Source of the DNA: an uncultured Acidimicrobiales bacterium
GTDB taxonomy: Bacteria > Actinomycetota > Acidimicrobiia > Acidimicrobiales > Aldehydirespiratoraceae
DNA: 8,557 nt
Reading direction: 5' to 3'
Assembly (NCBI GenBank): GCA_938091985.1
Contig: CALKOE010000352.1
Location: 1 to 8,557, forward strand
Below are positions 6,825 to 8,557 of the stretch, piece after piece (the first letter of the stretch is position 1; each line of letters starts with the position of its first letter). The notes beneath the pieces were generated by a model. The model saw only the letters and a list, made by a program, of their open reading frames with translations. It was not told the origin of the DNA and made no database searches. The position numbers and the translations under genes are program-made.

Positions 6825-7970
6825 ATGGATCTCGCGTTTGGGCCAGAGGGTGATGAGTTTCGAGCAACGCTTCGAGACTGGCTCGCGGACAACCTTCCCG
6901 ACGGGCTCGATGACTCCGACGGCGACCCCGACGAACTGTTCGAGCGGCGCCGGGTGTGGAACGCAGCGCTCTTCGACGCAGGCCTTGCCGCGATCGACTG
7001 GCCGAGCGAGTTCGGCGGCCGTGACGCGAGCGTCCTCGAGCAGCTCATCTACAACGAGGAGTTCGCTCGGTCCGGCGCCCCGGGTCCGGTGAACGCCATC
7101 GGTGTGGCCAACATCGCGCCGGCGATCATGACGCTCGGAACCGATGCCCAGAAGCGGCGCCTCCTCGAGCCCATGCTTCGCGGCGACGAGATCTGGAGCC
7201 AGGGAATGTCGGAGCCCGATGCTGGGTCTGACTTGGCGTCGTTGTCGTGTCGCGCAACGCGAGACGGTGATCGTTTCATCGTGAACGGTCAGAAGACCTG
7301 GAACTCTCTGGGGCACCGTGCTGACTGGTGTCAGCTCTATGTCCGCACCGATCCCGACGTGGCGAAACATGAGGGGATCACATGCCTGCTGGTCGACATG
7401 CGTTCGCCGGGTATCGAAGTCCGCCCAATCACGACGATCGGCGGTTCGCTGGACTTCGCCGAGGTGTTTCTCACCGACGTCGAGGTGCCGGTCGACGCCG
7501 TGCTCGGTGAGGTCGGCGGCGGCTGGCACGTGGCCACGCGAACGCTCGGCTTCGAGCGCGCCGGCGTGGCGAAGCTCGCCTTGATGTTGCGTGAGAACTA
7601 TCAGCGGCTGCTCGACGACGCCGGCCCATCGCTGCGCGCTGATCCGATCAATCGGCAGCGCCTGGTTGCTCGCTACATCGACTCGGAGATACTCCGGCTG
7701 CTGGCGCAACGCACGGTCTCGGCCGCGATGCACGACCGCATGCCGGGCGCCGAGGCCAGCGTGATCAAGCTGGCGTGGTCCACGATGGAACAGCGAGTGG
7801 CGGAAACCGCGGTCGATGTGTTGGGGATCGAGGCACTGCTCGGCCCGTGGGGTGAACGATTGGCGGGGAGCCGCTCGCTCACGATTGCCGGTGGCACGAC
7901 CGAGGTGAACAAGAACATCGTCGGTGAACGCGTCCTCGGATTGCCGCGAGAGCCCAAGGCGAAGGGGTGA
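6825..7970 (+). CDS. Acyl-CoA dehydrogenase family protein (FadE-like)
   Basis: FAD-dependent enzyme of 381 residues, the usual length, expected to introduce an alpha,beta double bond into an acyl-CoA. Visible landmarks are the N-terminal helical domain with WPSEFGGRDAS, the FAD/substrate motif MSEPDAGSD (128-136), the beta-domain segment VNGQKTWNS (153-161) with Trp159 near the flavin, and the C-terminal IAGGTTEVNKNIVGERVLGL. The position of the MCAD-type catalytic Glu (MCAD Glu376) is Gly356, but Glu244 in LGFERAG falls where LCAD and isovaleryl-CoA dehydrogenase carry theirs, so the base has probably moved. The usual RxxFG motif is not seen; DPINRQRLVARYIDSE takes that region, as in some actinobacterial FadE proteins including steroid-type ones. 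It is divergent from the transporter operon and overlaps the next kinase by 4 nt. Substrate unknown; a branched or bulky acyl-CoA is plausible. Confidence 0.92.
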   Translation: MDLAFGPEGDEFRATLRDWLADNLPDGLDDSDGDPDELFERRRVWNAALFDAGLAAIDWPSEFGGRDASVLEQLIYNEEFARSGAPGPVNAIGVANIAPAIMTLGTDAQKRRLLEPMLRGDEIWSQGMSEPDAGSDLASLSCRATRDGDRFIVNGQKTWNSLGHRADWCQLYVRTDPDVAKHEGITCLLVDMRSPGIEVRPITTIGGSLDFAEVFLTDVEVPVDAVLGEVGGGWHVATRTLGFERAGVAKLALMLRENYQRLLDDAGPSLRADPINRQRLVARYIDSEILRLLAQRTVSAAMHDRMPGAEASVIKLAWSTMEQRVAETAVDVLGIEALLGPWGERLAGSRSLTIAGGTTEVNKNIVGERVLGLPREPKAKG

Positions 7971-8557
7971 TCCCGCAGCACCCCGACGAAGTCGACGCCG
8001 ACTGGCTGACCGCTCGGCTCCAGCCGGTCGCCCCGGGAGTGAGGGTCGCCGGCGTCGAGGTGCTCCGAGCGGCCGACGCCACCAATTTCAACGCGACGCT
8101 TCGGATACGCCACGACTCCGATCGCCTTCCCGAGACGGTGTTTCTGAAGATTCCGCCGATCGATGCGGAGCGACGGCGACGCCTCGACTGGGCCTCGATG
8201 GGGGAGCGAGAGACGCGCTTCTACCGCGACCTCGCTCCGTTGCTCCCGATGCGGGTTCCGTCGGCGTTCCTGGCCGAACTCGACGACTCGACCGGTGAGT
8301 TCCTGCTCCTGCTCGAACATGTCGACGGTGACCGGAGTGCGCTGGCCGACACTGCCGTCGGTCTGGCGCCCGAGCTCGTCGAACGGGCACTGGGTGAGTT
8401 CGCCGTGCTCCACGCACGCTACGAACACCGTGCTGTACGCGACGCCGAGACGCCGTGGCTGCGCCCATCAGGGCGAACCAGCGACTACGGGGCGCGGCTC
8501 CTGCGGGCTGGCATCGAGAGCGGATCGCCGCTGTCGGCCGAGTTTGTGGCGGTGGCC
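7967..8557 (+). CDS. Second APH/EcKL-type phosphotransferase, N-terminal part (runs off the right edge)
   Basis: Predicted small-molecule kinase; the first 197 residues are visible. The GTG start at 7967 overlaps the dehydrogenase stop (GTGA), with AAGG (7956-7959) 7 nt upstream. The N-lobe shows DADWLTARL (10-18), a short nucleotide-loop region (RAADATNFNATL, 34-45), a candidate ATP-binding Lys61 in VFLKIP, and an ERExxFY motif (80-86). The hinge-like EFLLLLEHVDG (111-121) precedes a helix ending in LHARYEHR. These blocks appear in the same order as in the kinase at 486-1676, including ERExxFY and LHARY versus MHARY, so the two are distant homologues rather than recent duplicates. The catalytic loop and DFG-like motif lie beyond the window, so activity cannot be judged. 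Pairing with an acyl-CoA dehydrogenase suggests a role in acyl-CoA or hydroxy-acid metabolism. Confidence 0.85.
   Translation, partial: MIPQHPDEVDADWLTARLQPVAPGVRVAGVEVLRAADATNFNATLRIRHDSDRLPETVFLKIPPIDAERRRRLDWASMGERETRFYRDLAPLLPMRVPSAFLAELDDSTGEFLLLLEHVDGDRSALADTAVGLAPELVERALGEFAVLHARYEHRAVRDAETPWLRPSGRTSDYGARLLRAGIESGSPLSAEFVAVA

Noticed and set aside
6120..7092. Plus-strand open frames opposite the binding protein, with Ser/Val-rich repeats
   Set aside because: The repeats are the antisense reading of the DDDSTT/Thr linker, and the frame then runs into the dehydrogenase gene in the wrong phase.
6711..7733. Upstream extension of the binding-protein reading frame on the minus strand, open to 7733
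   Set aside because: It crosses the divergent intergenic region and runs antisense through the dehydrogenase gene. The signal peptide and lipobox directly after the ATG at 6710 fix the true start. Long stop-free antisense frames are expected at this GC content.

Overview
The window is high-GC DNA packed with genes on both strands. Starts are ATG or GTG, and stop/start overlaps are common. The coding style and gene types (Thr/Asp-rich lipoprotein linker, fused Liv permease, FadE-like acyl-CoA dehydrogenase, P450, APH-fold kinases) suggest an actinobacterium, possibly of the Acidimicrobiia type. That placement is an inference from style; no rRNA or marker gene is present.

Layout: two divergent transcription units start from a shared 114-bp intergenic region (6711-6824). 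Leftward (minus strand), in transcription order: a lipoprotein solute-binding protein (6710-5283), a single-chain LivH-LivM permease fusion (5251-3173), LivG ATPase (3176-2391), LivF ATPase (2398-1679), an APH/EcKL-type small-molecule kinase (1676-486), and the N-terminal third of a cytochrome P450 (484 to beyond the left edge). Every junction after the first is an overlap of 4-8 nt or a gap of 1-2 nt, so this is very probably one operon. Rightward (plus strand): an acyl-CoA dehydrogenase (6825-7970), overlapped by 4 nt by a second, divergent APH/EcKL-type kinase (7967 to beyond the right edge). There is no RNA gene, mobile element or CRISPR, and no non-coding gap over 300 bases.

How the genes may work together: the binding protein captures a small solute, the LivHM-LivG-LivF complex imports it, and the P450, kinases and acyl-CoA dehydrogenase act on it inside the cell. 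Liv-type transporters are annotated by default for branched-chain amino acids, but the companions here point to a catabolic substrate such as a hydroxylated acid, terpenoid or lipid fragment. The most interesting idea is that P450 hydroxylation, kinase phosphorylation and dehydrogenase-family chemistry form a hydroxy-acid activation route. This would be analogous to the APH-fold kinase plus acyl-CoA dehydrogenase pairing in bacterial levulinate (Lva) catabolism and in the fused mammalian proteins ACAD10/ACAD11. The substrate cannot be read from the sequence.
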